19,433 bases of DNA from assembly GCA_031271325.1 (NCBI GenBank), contig JAISVY010000171.1:1-19433 (forward strand). Direction: 5' to 3'. This DNA is from Oscillospiraceae bacterium (GTDB lineage Bacteria; Bacillota; Clostridia; Oscillospirales; UBA929). The position numbers and the translations under genes were made by a program. Each line of letters begins with the position of its first letter. Positions within the stretch are counted from its first letter, which is position 1. The notes beneath the pieces were generated by a model. That model was not told where the DNA came from. It did not search any database and saw nothing but the letters and a program-made list of their open reading frames with translations. This document shows positions 1 to 7,429 of this stretch, in pieces.

Positions 1-6
1 CGACAT
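1..6 (-). CDS. 5' end of a divergent minus-strand gene, cut by the window edge
   Basis: Only the first two codons (Met-Ser) are inside the window. The call rests on the start signal: on the minus strand a perfect AGGAGG (complement of 12-17) sits five bases before an ATG (complement of 4-6). This is the best Shine-Dalgarno/start arrangement near this edge and it points out of the window. The product cannot be known from two codons. The start lies inside a strong hairpin (5-52), a design often seen in transposase genes, so a mobile-element gene is possible; that is inference only. Confidence 0.4.
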
Positions 7-52
7 GGTAACCTCCTGTCTGCGGTTCATTTCCCAGACTAAAGGTTACCAT
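5..52 (-). promoter_or_regulatory. Hairpin that would sequester the start site of the divergent gene
   Basis: Positions 5-14 and 43-52 are a perfect 10-bp inverted repeat (ATGGTAACCT / AGGTTACCAT). Inside it, 18-22 (GTCTG) pairs with 35-39 (CAGAC), giving a two-part stem with a 3x3 internal loop and a 12-nt apical loop. In the minus-strand transcript the distal arm contains half of the AGGAGG site and most of the ATG start codon, so folding would hide the ribosome-binding site. Alternatively the palindrome is a protein-binding site. The pairing is seen directly; the regulatory role is inferred. Confidence 0.45.
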
Positions 53-161
53 ATTCCACGTCTCACAGTAAACGCTACCCCATCAGCCACTGTTGCACTT
101 GCTTTGCGAAGTTACTCATGCGTTTGGTTCATGTGTTTGCCGTGACTCTGTTGAATATCGT

Positions 162-190
162 TTGACTTTTTAGGGACAAGGGGGTATAAT
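162..190 (+). promoter_or_regulatory. Sigma-A type promoter of the yqhQ-recA-polA block
   Basis: A -35 box TTGACT (162-167) and a perfect -10 box TATAAT (185-190) are separated by 17 bases. Transcription should start near 197, about 73 bases before the yqhQ start codon. No equally good promoter was noticed inside the block up to tsaD, so this one may drive much of it. An ATG lies almost exactly at the predicted transcription start (198), opening a 14-codon frame. Confidence 0.85.
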
Positions 191-269
191 ATTTTTCATG
201 TACGCAAACAGGAGAGACTTCGGCGAACATGAGGTTTTTTAGAGCTTCTTAGTAATTGGAGGAACCGTT

Positions 270-1241
270 TTGAAAAAAACCAGTATCGGCGGTCAGGCGC
301 TGCTCGAGGGCGTGATGATGCGCGGACCGAGTAAATACGCGGCGGTCGTCCGGTCGCCGGGCGGTTTGCTGGTCAAGGAGGAAGCCGCGCCGTACCCCAA
401 AGACCGGCATCCTATATTGGGCTGGGTGTTTATCCGCGGCGTATGCAACTTCGTCCAGTCGATGTCAATCGGGATGAAGGCGCTCTTCTGGTCTGCCGAC
501 CAGACCGTTGCGGAAGGGAGCAATCAGGAAGCCGAAGGCGGCGGCAAGAGCGGGCAAAAGGGGATCGGCAAAGGGACGTTCGCGATCTCGATGGCACTGG
601 CGCTGGTGCTGGTGGTGGGGTTGTTTACCTATCTGCCCACGCTGCTGAGCGGCTTGATTCCGGCTTTCCAAAAGCCCGCGGACGCCGCCGAACTGCCGGT
701 ACACATCAACTTCCTCCGCAACCTCTTCGAGACCTTCCTCCGGCTTGTGATTCTGCTGACCTACATGCTCTTGGTGTCGCAGACCAAAGACATCAAGCGC
801 ACGTTCGCCTACCACGGCGCGGAGCACAAGTCGATCGCCTGCTACGAAGCGGGCGACGAACTGACGGTGGAAAACGCGCGGAAAAACTCACGTTTTCACC
901 CCCGCTGCGGCACGAGTTTCCTGCTGACCGTCGTGCTGATCAGTATGGTGGTGTTTCTCCTGATTTCGCTGCCCCTTCAGATGCTCGCGTGGGACAACGC
1001 TTTCTTGCGCATGGGAGTCCGGCTGGCGCTGCTGCCGTTCGTCGTCGCGATCAGCTATGAGGTCAACCGCCTCGTCGGGCGTTCGGACAACATACTCTCG
1101 CGGATTGTACGCGCGCCCGGCTTGCTGATGCAGCGCATCACCACCCGCGAACCGGACGACGGGATGCTGGAGGTCGCGCTGGACGCGCTGAAACGCGTGG
1201 TCCCGGCCGAAGAAGGGCGGGACGCTTGGGGAACGGAGTAG
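270..1241 (+). CDS. yqhQ: DUF1385 (YqhQ-type) integral membrane protein
   Basis: This 323-residue protein matches the DUF1385 family from its opening GGQALLEGVMMRG stretch through the conserved AYHGAEHKSIACYE block (about 180-193) and the following FHPRCGTSFLL (about 207-217). Hydrophobic segments near 103-130, 150-170, 215-238 and 245-262 predict an inner-membrane protein. Its biochemical role is unknown; in Clostridia and Bacilli it is typically found near prmC or prfA, and here prmC follows with a 16-base overlap. The start is TTG at 270, preceded by GGAGG (258-262); the family motif begins within six residues of it, which supports this start. It is the first gene after the promoter at 162-190. 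Family assignment is firm, function is not. Confidence 0.9.
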   Translation: MKKTSIGGQALLEGVMMRGPSKYAAVVRSPGGLLVKEEAAPYPKDRHPILGWVFIRGVCNFVQSMSIGMKALFWSADQTVAEGSNQEAEGGGKSGQKGIGKGTFAISMALALVLVVGLFTYLPTLLSGLIPAFQKPADAAELPVHINFLRNLFETFLRLVILLTYMLLVSQTKDIKRTFAYHGAEHKSIACYEAGDELTVENARKNSRFHPRCGTSFLLTVVLISMVVFLLISLPLQMLAWDNAFLRMGVRLALLPFVVAISYEVNRLVGRSDNILSRIVRAPGLLMQRITTREPDDGMLEVALDALKRVVPAEEGRDAWGTE

Positions 1242-1993
1242 TCAACATCCTCCGCGAGGGCTGCGTGACGCGTCCCGAATGGGAAGCGAGACAGCTTCTG
1301 GCCGCGCCGGGCGACGCGGAATCGCTGGCACGGCGCAGAGCGGCGGGAGAACCGCTGGCGTATGTGCTGGGCGAGTGGGATTTCTACGGGCTGACCCTCA
1401 GGATCACTCCCGACGTGCTGATTCCCCGCCCCGAAACCGAGCTGCTGGTTGACGAGGTTTTATCCTTCCTCCGCAGAACCCCCCCGGGCACCGGCGTTCT
1501 TGACCTCTGCTGCGGTTCGGGCTGTATCGGGCTGGCGGTCGCGGCGAATTGCCCCGGCGCGCGCGTCACGTACGCGGACATCTCCGAACCCGCGCTGAAC
1601 GTCGCCCGGCAAAACGGCTGTGAGGACATTTTACGGCTTGACGCGCTGAAACCGCCGGAGGAGAACTTATTCGGCAGGTTTGCCGTGCTGGTGTGCAACC
1701 CGCCGTACATCGCGCCGGACGAAGCGTTGGATTCGTCGGTACGGGACTACGAGCCGCCTTTGGCGCTGCACGGCGGGACGGACGGCTTGGATTTCTACCG
1801 TTCCCTGCTGCCGGGCTGGCTGCCGGCGCTGAAAGACGGCGGGCTGTTTGCCGCAGAGGTGGGTTGGCGGCAGGGAGAAACCGTCGCGTCGATGGCGCGG
1901 AGAGCGGGGCTTTCCGGGGTTAGGCTGGTTCCTGACTACGCCGGACACGGGCGCGTGGTATTGGGGCGCCAATCAAGAACAAAACAGGGGTGA
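1226..1993 (+). CDS. prmC: Peptide chain release factor N5-glutamine methyltransferase PrmC
   Basis: PrmC methylates the glutamine of the GGQ motif in release factors RF1/RF2, using S-adenosylmethionine, and so improves translation termination. At 255 residues it is somewhat shorter than usual (about 280), with a compressed N-terminal helical domain. Visible motifs are GEPLAYVLGEWDFYG (about 41-55), the IPRPETE block (66-72), SAM-binding motif I with CCGSGCIGLA (95-104) and the catalytic NPPY at 158-161. The TTG at 1226 is preferred because an AAGGGCGG site lies six bases before it and the residues after it fit the family. A GTG at 1265 is possible but would remove more of the N-terminal domain. 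It overlaps the end of yqhQ by 16 bases, suggesting coupled translation. Confidence 0.92.
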   Translation: MGNGVVNILREGCVTRPEWEARQLLAAPGDAESLARRRAAGEPLAYVLGEWDFYGLTLRITPDVLIPRPETELLVDEVLSFLRRTPPGTGVLDLCCGSGCIGLAVAANCPGARVTYADISEPALNVARQNGCEDILRLDALKPPEENLFGRFAVLVCNPPYIAPDEALDSSVRDYEPPLALHGGTDGLDFYRSLLPGWLPALKDGGLFAAEVGWRQGETVASMARRAGLSGVRLVPDYAGHGRVVLGRQSRTKQG

Positions 1994-1999
1994 GCGGAT

Positions 2000-3157
2000 A
2001 TGGAAAAAAAAGGACCGGGCAAGAGCAAAACGCCGAGCAAACCGCCGGTGCGGCTGAACACGAACGCGACCGACGCGCAGAAGAAGGAAGCCCTCAAAAC
2101 CGTCCTTGACCGTCTGGAAAAAGACTTCGGTCAAGGCTCGGTCATGCGGCTGGGTGAGGTTGCGCACATGAAGGTCAGCGCCATCCCGACCGGTTCGCTG
2201 GCGCTGGACATCGCGTTGGGTGTGGGCGGCGTTCCGCGCGGGCGCATTGTGGAGATATACGGTCCCGAGTCCTCCGGTAAAACCACGCTGGCGCTGCACA
2301 TATTGGCGCAGGCGCAGAAGGGCGGCGGCGAAGCGGCGTTCATCGACGCGGAACACGCGCTCGACCCCGTCTATGCCCGCGCTCTGGGCGTGGATATAGA
2401 CAATTTGCTGGTTTCCCAGCCCGACAACGGCGAACAGGCGCTGGAGATTGCCGACGCGCTGGTACGCAGCGGCGCGGTCGAGGCGCTGGTGGTAGACTCG
2501 GTGGCGGCGCTGGTGCCCCGCGCCGAGCTGGACGGCGACATGGGCGAGTCGGTCGTCGGTCTGCACGCCCGCCTGATGAGCCAGGCGATGCGCAAACTCG
2601 CCGGTTCGGTCTCCAAGACCAACACCACCATCATCTTCATCAACCAGCTCCGGGAGAAAGTGGGCGTGACCTACGGCAACCCCGAAGTCACCACCGGCGG
2701 CAAAGCGCTGAAATTCTATGCTTCGGTGCGGCTGGACGTGCGGAAGATTGAGTCGCTGAAATCGGGCAGCGAGATATACGGCAGCCGCACCCGCTGCAAA
2801 GTGGCCAAGAACAAGGTCGCGCCCCCCTTCCGCGAGGCGGAGTTCGACATCATCTACGGGGAGGGCATCTCCCGGTTTGGGGAGCTGCTGGATTTGGGCG
2901 TGGAAACCGACATAATCCAAAAGAGCGGTTCTTGGTTCTCGATGGGCGAAACGCGGCTCGGGCAGGGGCGCGACGGTGTGCGCACGTACTTAAAGGAGCA
3001 CCCGGAAACGGTGGAGGAACTGGAGAATGCCATCAAAGAGCGCGCCAGCATGATCACCGTGAAGAGCAAGAAAAAAACGCCCCCCGCCGCGATCTCGTCG
3101 CGCAGCGGAAAGCCGGTCGTGATCGAGATAGACGACGATGACGGCGAAGTCAGTTAA
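2000..3157 (+). CDS. recA: Recombinase A (RecA)
   Basis: RecA is the ATP-dependent strand-exchange protein of homologous recombination and co-protease of the SOS response. The 385-residue product has Walker A GPESSGKT at 88-95, the LVVDSVAAL Walker B strand, the L1 region ending in SQAMRKLAG, and L2 within FINQLREKVGV and GNPEVTTGG. The C-terminal tail ends in a run of aspartates, as in other RecA proteins. It is longer than the usual 340-355 residues: about 20 extra basic/Pro-rich residues precede the core, and the tail is extended and Lys/Ser-rich before its acidic end. ATG at 2000 follows AGGGGTGA (1986-1993), which overlaps the prmC stop codon. recX overlaps its 3' end by 20 bases. No LexA-type operator was identified upstream, and transcription probably comes from the yqhQ promoter. 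Confidence 0.98.
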   Translation: MEKKGPGKSKTPSKPPVRLNTNATDAQKKEALKTVLDRLEKDFGQGSVMRLGEVAHMKVSAIPTGSLALDIALGVGGVPRGRIVEIYGPESSGKTTLALHILAQAQKGGGEAAFIDAEHALDPVYARALGVDIDNLLVSQPDNGEQALEIADALVRSGAVEALVVDSVAALVPRAELDGDMGESVVGLHARLMSQAMRKLAGSVSKTNTTIIFINQLREKVGVTYGNPEVTTGGKALKFYASVRLDVRKIESLKSGSEIYGSRTRCKVAKNKVAPPFREAEFDIIYGEGISRFGELLDLGVETDIIQKSGSWFSMGETRLGQGRDGVRTYLKEHPETVEELENAIKERASMITVKSKKKTPPAAISSRSGKPVVIEIDDDDGEVS

Positions 3158-3461
3158 GGCGGCGGCGCTTTCGCTTTTGTCGCGCCAAGCGTACACATCC
3201 GCCAGATTATCCGGCAAATTATCGCAAAAAGGGTACACGCAACAAGAAATCGAAGAAACCATAGAATGGTGTAACGGAGAACGCTACCTCGACGACGGGG
3301 CTTGGGCGCGGCGCGCGGCTTCACGCAAAGCGGAAAAGGGTTGGGAGCGGCGCAAAATCGCGGCGTACCTCCGTTATTACGGCATCGGGCGGGACGACAT
3401 AGACGCCGCTTTGGACGCGCTGGAAGAATTGGAAGATACGGAAGAAGAGATTGATGAATAG
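3138..3461 (+). CDS. recX: Short RecX-family regulatory protein
   Basis: RecX binds RecA filaments and limits recombinase activity. The 107-residue protein shows the family's helical repeats: an ALSLLSRQAYTSARLSGKL opening, GYTQQEIEETIEWC, the RYLDDGAWARR signature (about 49-59), then GWERRKIAAYLRYYGI. The usual RecX has three such repeats and 150 or more residues; here the frame ends after roughly two, followed by an acidic tail. The stop codon is intact and rimO begins inside the end of the gene, so this looks like a genuinely compact form rather than a frameshift. The ATG at 3138 lies within recA (20-base overlap), so expression is probably coupled to RecA synthesis. Confidence 0.82.
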   Translation: MTAKSVKAAALSLLSRQAYTSARLSGKLSQKGYTQQEIEETIEWCNGERYLDDGAWARRAASRKAEKGWERRKIAAYLRYYGIGRDDIDAALDALEELEDTEEEIDE

Positions 3462-4773
3462 ACCGCTGAAGGTAGCCCTGATCGCGATGGGCTGCGAGAA
3501 GAATATCGTCAACAGCGAGCAGATGCTCTGGCTGCTCGACCGGGCGGGTATGGAGCTGGTGGGCGACCCCGCCGAAGCGGACGTAACGGTCGTCAACACC
3601 TGCGCGTTTATCGAGGAAGCGCGGCGGGAGGCGCTGGAGCAGCTGCGGGAAGCCGCCGGTTCCAAGCTCATCCTCGCCGGGTGCATGGCCGAATGGCAGC
3701 GCCAGCGGGCGCGCCCGAAAACCGCCGGTCTTCCGCCGATCGACGGATATGTCGGCACAGGGCGGTTCGACGACATCGTCAACGCCGTCAACGCCGTGGC
3801 GGAAGGGCAGAACCCCTTTTACTTCGGCGGCTTGGATCAGCCGGTCAGCGAAACGCCGCGTATCCCGATGGGAACCCCGCACACCGCGACGCTGAAGGTC
3901 GCGGAAGGGTGCGACAACCGCTGTTCGTACTGCCTGATTCCGTCGCTCCGCGGGGCGTACCGCAGCCGGAAGCCGGAAGCTGTGCTGGAAGAAGCCCGGG
4001 CGCTGTGCGGGCAGGGCGTGAGCGAACTGGTCGTCATCGCCCAAGACGTTACGCGCTACGGCGCCGACCTGTTCGGCAAGCCCGGCCTGAACGCGCTGCT
4101 GGAAGAGCTGTGCAAGGTAGACGGTCTGCGCCGTCTGCGCCTGCACTACCTCTACCCCGATCTGATCACGAACGAACTGATTGAGACGGTCGCGACCCAG
4201 CCCAAAATCGCGAAGTATATGGACATCCCGATGCAGCACGCCTCCGACGCGGTGCTGAAGGCGATGAACCGGCGTTATACGCGCTCCGGCTTGGAGCGGC
4301 TGATCGGAACCCTGCGGGAACAAATCCCCGGCATTGTCTTGCGCACGTCCCTGATCGTCGGGTTTCCCGGCGAGACGCAGGAGCACTTCAACGAGCTGAC
4401 CGACTTTTTGCGGGACGCGCAGATCCCCCGCTCCGGCGTGTTTATCTATTCGCGGGAAGCGGGAACACCCGCCGCCGAAATGCCGGTGCAGGTCGCCCTG
4501 AAAACCAAACGGCAGCGGCAGCGGACGGTGGAAAAACTGCAAAGCCGCGTGATTGACGCGTTCAACCGGACGCGGGAAGGTTCGGTGGCCGAGGTGCTGT
4601 GCGAAGGGTACGACCGCTACGCCGGCTTGTATTACGGGCGAAGCGAGGCGGAGTCCCCCGAGGTGGACGGGTGCGTATTCTTTACTTCCGAACGCGCGCT
4701 GAACCCCGGCGATTGGGTACCGGTACTGCTGGACGGCGCGTTGGACGGAGACGGAAAGGGGCGGGCGGTATGA
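3454..4773 (+). CDS. rimO: Ribosomal protein uS12 methylthiotransferase RimO
   Basis: RimO is a radical-SAM enzyme with two 4Fe-4S clusters that adds a methylthio group to a conserved aspartate of ribosomal protein S12. Numbered from the ATG, N-terminal cluster cysteines are C14 (in GCEKN), C50 (in VVNTC) and C77 (in AGCMAE). The radical-SAM CxxxCxxC is C153, C157, C160, followed by IPSLRGAYRSR. The C-terminal TRAM-like region keeps EGYDRYAGLYYGRS and the DGCVFFTSER block, typical of RimO rather than MiaB. The ATG at 3454 is chosen; a TTG directly before it (3451) would add one residue. GAAGAAGAG (3441-3449) is the likely ribosome-binding site, within the end of recX, which overlaps by 8 bases. 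The stop overlaps the pgsA start as ATGA. Confidence 0.94.
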   Translation: MNRPLKVALIAMGCEKNIVNSEQMLWLLDRAGMELVGDPAEADVTVVNTCAFIEEARREALEQLREAAGSKLILAGCMAEWQRQRARPKTAGLPPIDGYVGTGRFDDIVNAVNAVAEGQNPFYFGGLDQPVSETPRIPMGTPHTATLKVAEGCDNRCSYCLIPSLRGAYRSRKPEAVLEEARALCGQGVSELVVIAQDVTRYGADLFGKPGLNALLEELCKVDGLRRLRLHYLYPDLITNELIETVATQPKIAKYMDIPMQHASDAVLKAMNRRYTRSGLERLIGTLREQIPGIVLRTSLIVGFPGETQEHFNELTDFLRDAQIPRSGVFIYSREAGTPAAEMPVQVALKTKRQRQRTVEKLQSRVIDAFNRTREGSVAEVLCEGYDRYAGLYYGRSEAESPEVDGCVFFTSERALNPGDWVPVLLDGALDGDGKGRAV

Positions 4774-5306
4774 CGGTTCCGAATATTCTGACCATGTCCC
4801 GCGTCGCCGTCATCCCGTTCTTCGTCGTCTCGATGGCGATGGACTGGCGGCTCGCCGCGCTGGTGCTGTTCGCGGCCGCCTCGCTGACCGATATGCTGGA
4901 CGGGTATCTCGCGCGTAAGATGGGACAGGTCACAAAATTCGGAAAGTTTATGGACCCGCTGGCCGACAAACTGCTTGTCTTCGCGGCGATGGTGTTTTTC
5001 CTTTCAGAAGGCACAATGGCGGCATGGGTCGCGCTGCTGGTGCTGGCGCGGGAGTTTATCATCAGCTCGCTGCGAATGGTCGCGGCAGCGTCGGGAACGG
5101 TGATCGCGGCGGACTGGTCGGGCAAGGTGAAGACGACCGTGCAGATCGCCTGCGTCCTCATCATCCTCACCCCGTGGCACGATACGGCGCTTTCCTCCGG
5201 CATCCGCCTGTGCGACGCCGCTTCCTGGCTGATTGCGGCGGTCACGCTCTGGTCGGGTTTGGATTATTTAATCCGCTACAGAAAAATATTGCGCGACGAG
5301 TTCTAA
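4770..5306 (+). CDS. pgsA: CDP-diacylglycerol-glycerol-3-phosphate 3-phosphatidyltransferase PgsA
   Basis: PgsA makes phosphatidylglycerophosphate from CDP-diacylglycerol and glycerol-3-phosphate, the committed step to phosphatidylglycerol. The 178-residue protein carries the complete CDP-alcohol phosphotransferase signature D-x2-DG-x2-AR-x8-G-x3-D-x3-D within about residues 39-64, starting in TDMLDGYLAR. Several hydrophobic helices predict a polytopic membrane enzyme, and length is normal. ATG at 4770 overlaps the rimO stop as ATGA; longer upstream reading in this frame is internal to rimO and unlike the family. A rimO-pgsA pair near recA is a familiar Firmicute arrangement, although cinA, often between them and recA, is not here. 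A repeat family member begins right at its stop codon. Confidence 0.94.
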   Translation: MTVPNILTMSRVAVIPFFVVSMAMDWRLAALVLFAAASLTDMLDGYLARKMGQVTKFGKFMDPLADKLLVFAAMVFFLSEGTMAAWVALLVLAREFIISSLRMVAAASGTVIAADWSGKVKTTVQIACVLIILTPWHDTALSSGIRLCDAASWLIAAVTLWSGLDYLIRYRKILRDEF

Positions 5307-5347
5307 AGCGAAGTGTTGAAAATTGCGTGTTCGCCTGAAAGGCGAAC
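5303..5347 (+). repeat. Intergenic repeat, copy A (inverted partner at 15254-15300)
   Basis: This stretch begins at the pgsA stop codon. It matches the reverse complement of 15254-15300 at about 41 of 47 positions, including an uninterrupted 27-base core (about 5317-5343). It contains a perfect hairpin: GTTCGCCT (5329-5336), a GAA loop, and AGGCGAAC (5340-5347). The partner is about 10 kb away, upstream of the VTC operon, in the opposite orientation. That, and its purely intergenic placement, suggest a dispersed REP-like element rather than chance. Confidence 0.7.
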
Positions 5348-5370
5348 GAGCGCAGCGCTTGCTGAACAAA

Positions 5371-5410
5371 TTCCCCATTCTTTTCCGCGAAAAACCGCAG
5401 TTTTTCGAGG
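5371..5410 (+). repeat. Intergenic repeat with hairpin just before cysE (related to 10598-10637)
   Basis: The segment resembles 10598-10637 upstream of tsaD: both have a CATTC block, then a CCG-GAAAA arm, then an identical 13-base CAGTTTTTCGAGG (5398-5410 here; 10625-10637 there). It can fold as a short GAAAAAC/GTTTTTC hairpin. Its last bases form part of the cysE ribosome-binding site GAGGTGA (5407-5413). It follows repeat copy A directly, so the two may be halves of one composite element. Confidence 0.5.
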
Positions 5411-5418
5411 TGATTTTG

Positions 5419-6063
5419 ATGTTTAAGCAACTCAAAGAAGATATAGACGCGATCATGCGGCGCGACCCGGCGGCACGGAGCTTTTGGGAGGTCTTCTTCC
5501 TCTACCCCGGATGCAAGGCCGTGCGGATGCACCGCCGGGCGCATAAGCATTATATGAAAGGTCATTTTTTCCGCGCCCGCCTGATCAGCGAACGGTGCCG
5601 GAAAAAAACCGGCATTGAGATACATCCCGGCGCGAAGATCGGCAAAGGGCTGTTTATCGACCACGGCACCGGCGTCGTGATCGGCGAGACTTGCGAGATC
5701 GGCGACTACTGCCTCCTGTATCAGGGCGTGACGCTGGGCGGTACGGGCAAGGACGCGGGCAAGCGCCACCCCACCCTCGGCAGCCATGTGATGGTGGGCG
5801 CGGGCGCGTGTATATTGGGACCGTTTACCGTGGGAGACTATGCTAAAATCGCCGCCGGTTCGGTGGTGCTCGCCGAGGTGCCCCCGCACGGCACGGCGGT
5901 GGGCGTTCCGGCGCGGGTGGTGCGGGTTAAGGGCAAACCGGTCGCGGACGACAACTTCGATCACGTGCATCTGCCCGACCCCGTCTCTCTGGAACTGTGC
6001 CGCCTGAGAAACAGGCTGGAAAAATTGGAGAAACCGATCGGAGAAACACATGACGCTGTTTAA
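5419..6063 (+). CDS. cysE: Serine O-acetyltransferase CysE
   Basis: CysE acetylates serine with acetyl-CoA to give O-acetylserine, the direct precursor of cysteine. The 214-residue protein has the short N-terminal helical part typical of Firmicutes. A left-handed beta-helix hexapeptide region follows, with IDHGTGVVIGETCEIGDY (about 76-93), GVTLGGTGK (about 98-106) and KRHPTLG. The frame is open further upstream to 5323, but that part translates the intergenic repeat. The ATG at 5419 has GAGGTGA (5407-5413) at good spacing and fits the family, so it is chosen. The stop overlaps the start of cysS by 14 bases, coupling cysteine synthesis to cysteine charging, a known Firmicute pairing. No T-box leader was seen in the 112-base gap before it. 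Confidence 0.94.
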   Translation: MFKQLKEDIDAIMRRDPAARSFWEVFFLYPGCKAVRMHRRAHKHYMKGHFFRARLISERCRKKTGIEIHPGAKIGKGLFIDHGTGVVIGETCEIGDYCLLYQGVTLGGTGKDAGKRHPTLGSHVMVGAGACILGPFTVGDYAKIAAGSVVLAEVPPHGTAVGVPARVVRVKGKPVADDNFDHVHLPDPVSLELCRLRNRLEKLEKPIGETHDAV

Positions 6064-7429
6064 CACGCTGACGCGCGAGAAAGAACCGTTCACCCCGCTC
6101 GACGGAAAAACCGCGGGGTTATATGCCTGCGGTCCCACCGTCTACAGCCCCGCGCATATCGGCAATATGCGCACCTACCTCTTTGTGGACTGGCTGCGCC
6201 GCGCTCTGTTGTTCGCGGGGTTCGCGCCGAAGCACGTGATGAACGTCACCGATGTCGGGCATCTGACCGACGACGCCGACGGCGGGGAGGACAAGCTGCA
6301 AAAGGCGGCGCGGGAGAGCAGGCTTGATCCGTGGGCGATCGCGGCGTCGGTCACCGAGCGCTTTTTTACCGACACCGATTCTCTTAACATCCAGCGGCCG
6401 GAAATCATCAGCAAAGCGACAGAACACATCCCGCAGATGATCGCGTTCGTTTCGGCGCTGCTCGAAAAAGGGCACGCTTACGAAACCTCGGACGGGATAT
6501 ACTTTGATATAGCCACCTTCCCCGGTTACGGTAAGCTCTCGCGCTTGGATCTGGACGCGCAGCAGGCGGGGGCGCGGGTTGAGGTCAACCCGGAGAAGCG
6601 CAGCCCCTTCGACTTCGCGCTGTGGAAAAAAGCGCCGAAGGAACACATCATGCAATGGGAATCGCCGTGGGGGATGGGGTATCCCGGCTGGCACATCGAG
6701 TGCTCCGCGATGGGCTTGCAGTATCTCGGCGAACGGTTCGATCTCCACACCGGCGGCATCGACCACCTGCCGGTTCACCATGAGAACGAGATCGCGCAGA
6801 ACGAGGCGCTGCTGGGGCACCCGATGGTGCGCGTGTGGATGCACGGCGAGTTTTTGCTGGTGGACGGCGGCAAGATGGGCAAAAGCCTCGGCAACCTGTA
6901 TACGCTGGCCGACTTGGCGGAACGCGGCTTTGCGCCGATGCATTTCCGTTATTTCTGCGCCGGGGCGCATTACCGCAGTAAGTTGAATTTCACATGGGAC
7001 GCGCTGGACGCCGCGAAGACCTCCTACAACCGTCTGCTGACCGCCGTGCAAGCCCACAGGGGCTGTACGGACGGCGCTTCGCCCGAACCGTATGCCGCTC
7101 AGATGCGGGAAGCGGCGCTCGACGACCTGAATATTCCGAAAGCGATCGGGACGCTCTGGACGATGGTGAAGCAGCCGGGGCGCTCACAGGCGGTCTATGA
7201 AGCGGCGCTTGAAATCGACCGGGTACTGGGTCTGCGGCTGGACACGCCGCCCCCGCCGGCGGACGAGCAAGAACTGCCCAAAGACATCCAAGCGCTGGCG
7301 GACGCCCGTCAGGCGGCGAAAGCCGCGAAGAATTACGCCGAAGCCGACCGCATCCGCAGCGAACTGAAGGGCTTGGGGTATGAATTGACAGACACCAAAG
7401 AAGGGGTACAATGCAAAAGAATCCGCTGA
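6050..7429 (+). CDS. cysS: Cysteinyl-tRNA synthetase CysS
   Basis: CysS charges tRNA-Cys with cysteine. The 459-residue class I synthetase has CGPTVYSPAHIGN with the HIGH-type motif HIGN at 36-39. The zinc ligands are predicted as C27, C218, H243 and E247 (in HHENE), and TGGIDHLPVHHENEIAQ is intact. The KMSKS loop reads KMGKS (275-279), a Ser-to-Gly variation at one position. Length is normal. ATG at 6050 is preceded by GGAGA (6040-6044) and overlaps cysE by 14 bases. polA begins inside its last codons (19-base overlap). The C-terminal anticodon-binding part ends in a short charged helix, ADRIRSELKGLGYELTDT, that is typical of the family. Confidence 0.97.
   Translation: MTLFNTLTREKEPFTPLDGKTAGLYACGPTVYSPAHIGNMRTYLFVDWLRRALLFAGFAPKHVMNVTDVGHLTDDADGGEDKLQKAARESRLDPWAIAASVTERFFTDTDSLNIQRPEIISKATEHIPQMIAFVSALLEKGHAYETSDGIYFDIATFPGYGKLSRLDLDAQQAGARVEVNPEKRSPFDFALWKKAPKEHIMQWESPWGMGYPGWHIECSAMGLQYLGERFDLHTGGIDHLPVHHENEIAQNEALLGHPMVRVWMHGEFLLVDGGKMGKSLGNLYTLADLAERGFAPMHFRYFCAGAHYRSKLNFTWDALDAAKTSYNRLLTAVQAHRGCTDGASPEPYAAQMREAALDDLNIPKAIGTLWTMVKQPGRSQAVYEAALEIDRVLGLRLDTPPPPADEQELPKDIQALADARQAAKAAKNYAEADRIRSELKGLGYELTDTKEGVQCKRIR

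Noticed and set aside
1973..2920. Minus-strand open frame (315 codons) opposite recA
   Set aside because: It lies wholly antisense to an intact recA, has no family motif and no ribosome site.
3154..4542. Long minus-strand open frame (462 codons) opposite rimO and recX
   Set aside because: It is antisense to rimO, which has all radical-SAM cysteines. The minus-strand translation is low-complexity Arg/Pro-rich, as expected for a shadow in GC-rich DNA.
5307..5418. T-box or other cysteine riboswitch upstream of cysE
   Set aside because: The gap is short and filled with repeat sequence; no T-box specifier or conserved TGGNACCGCG-type element was seen.
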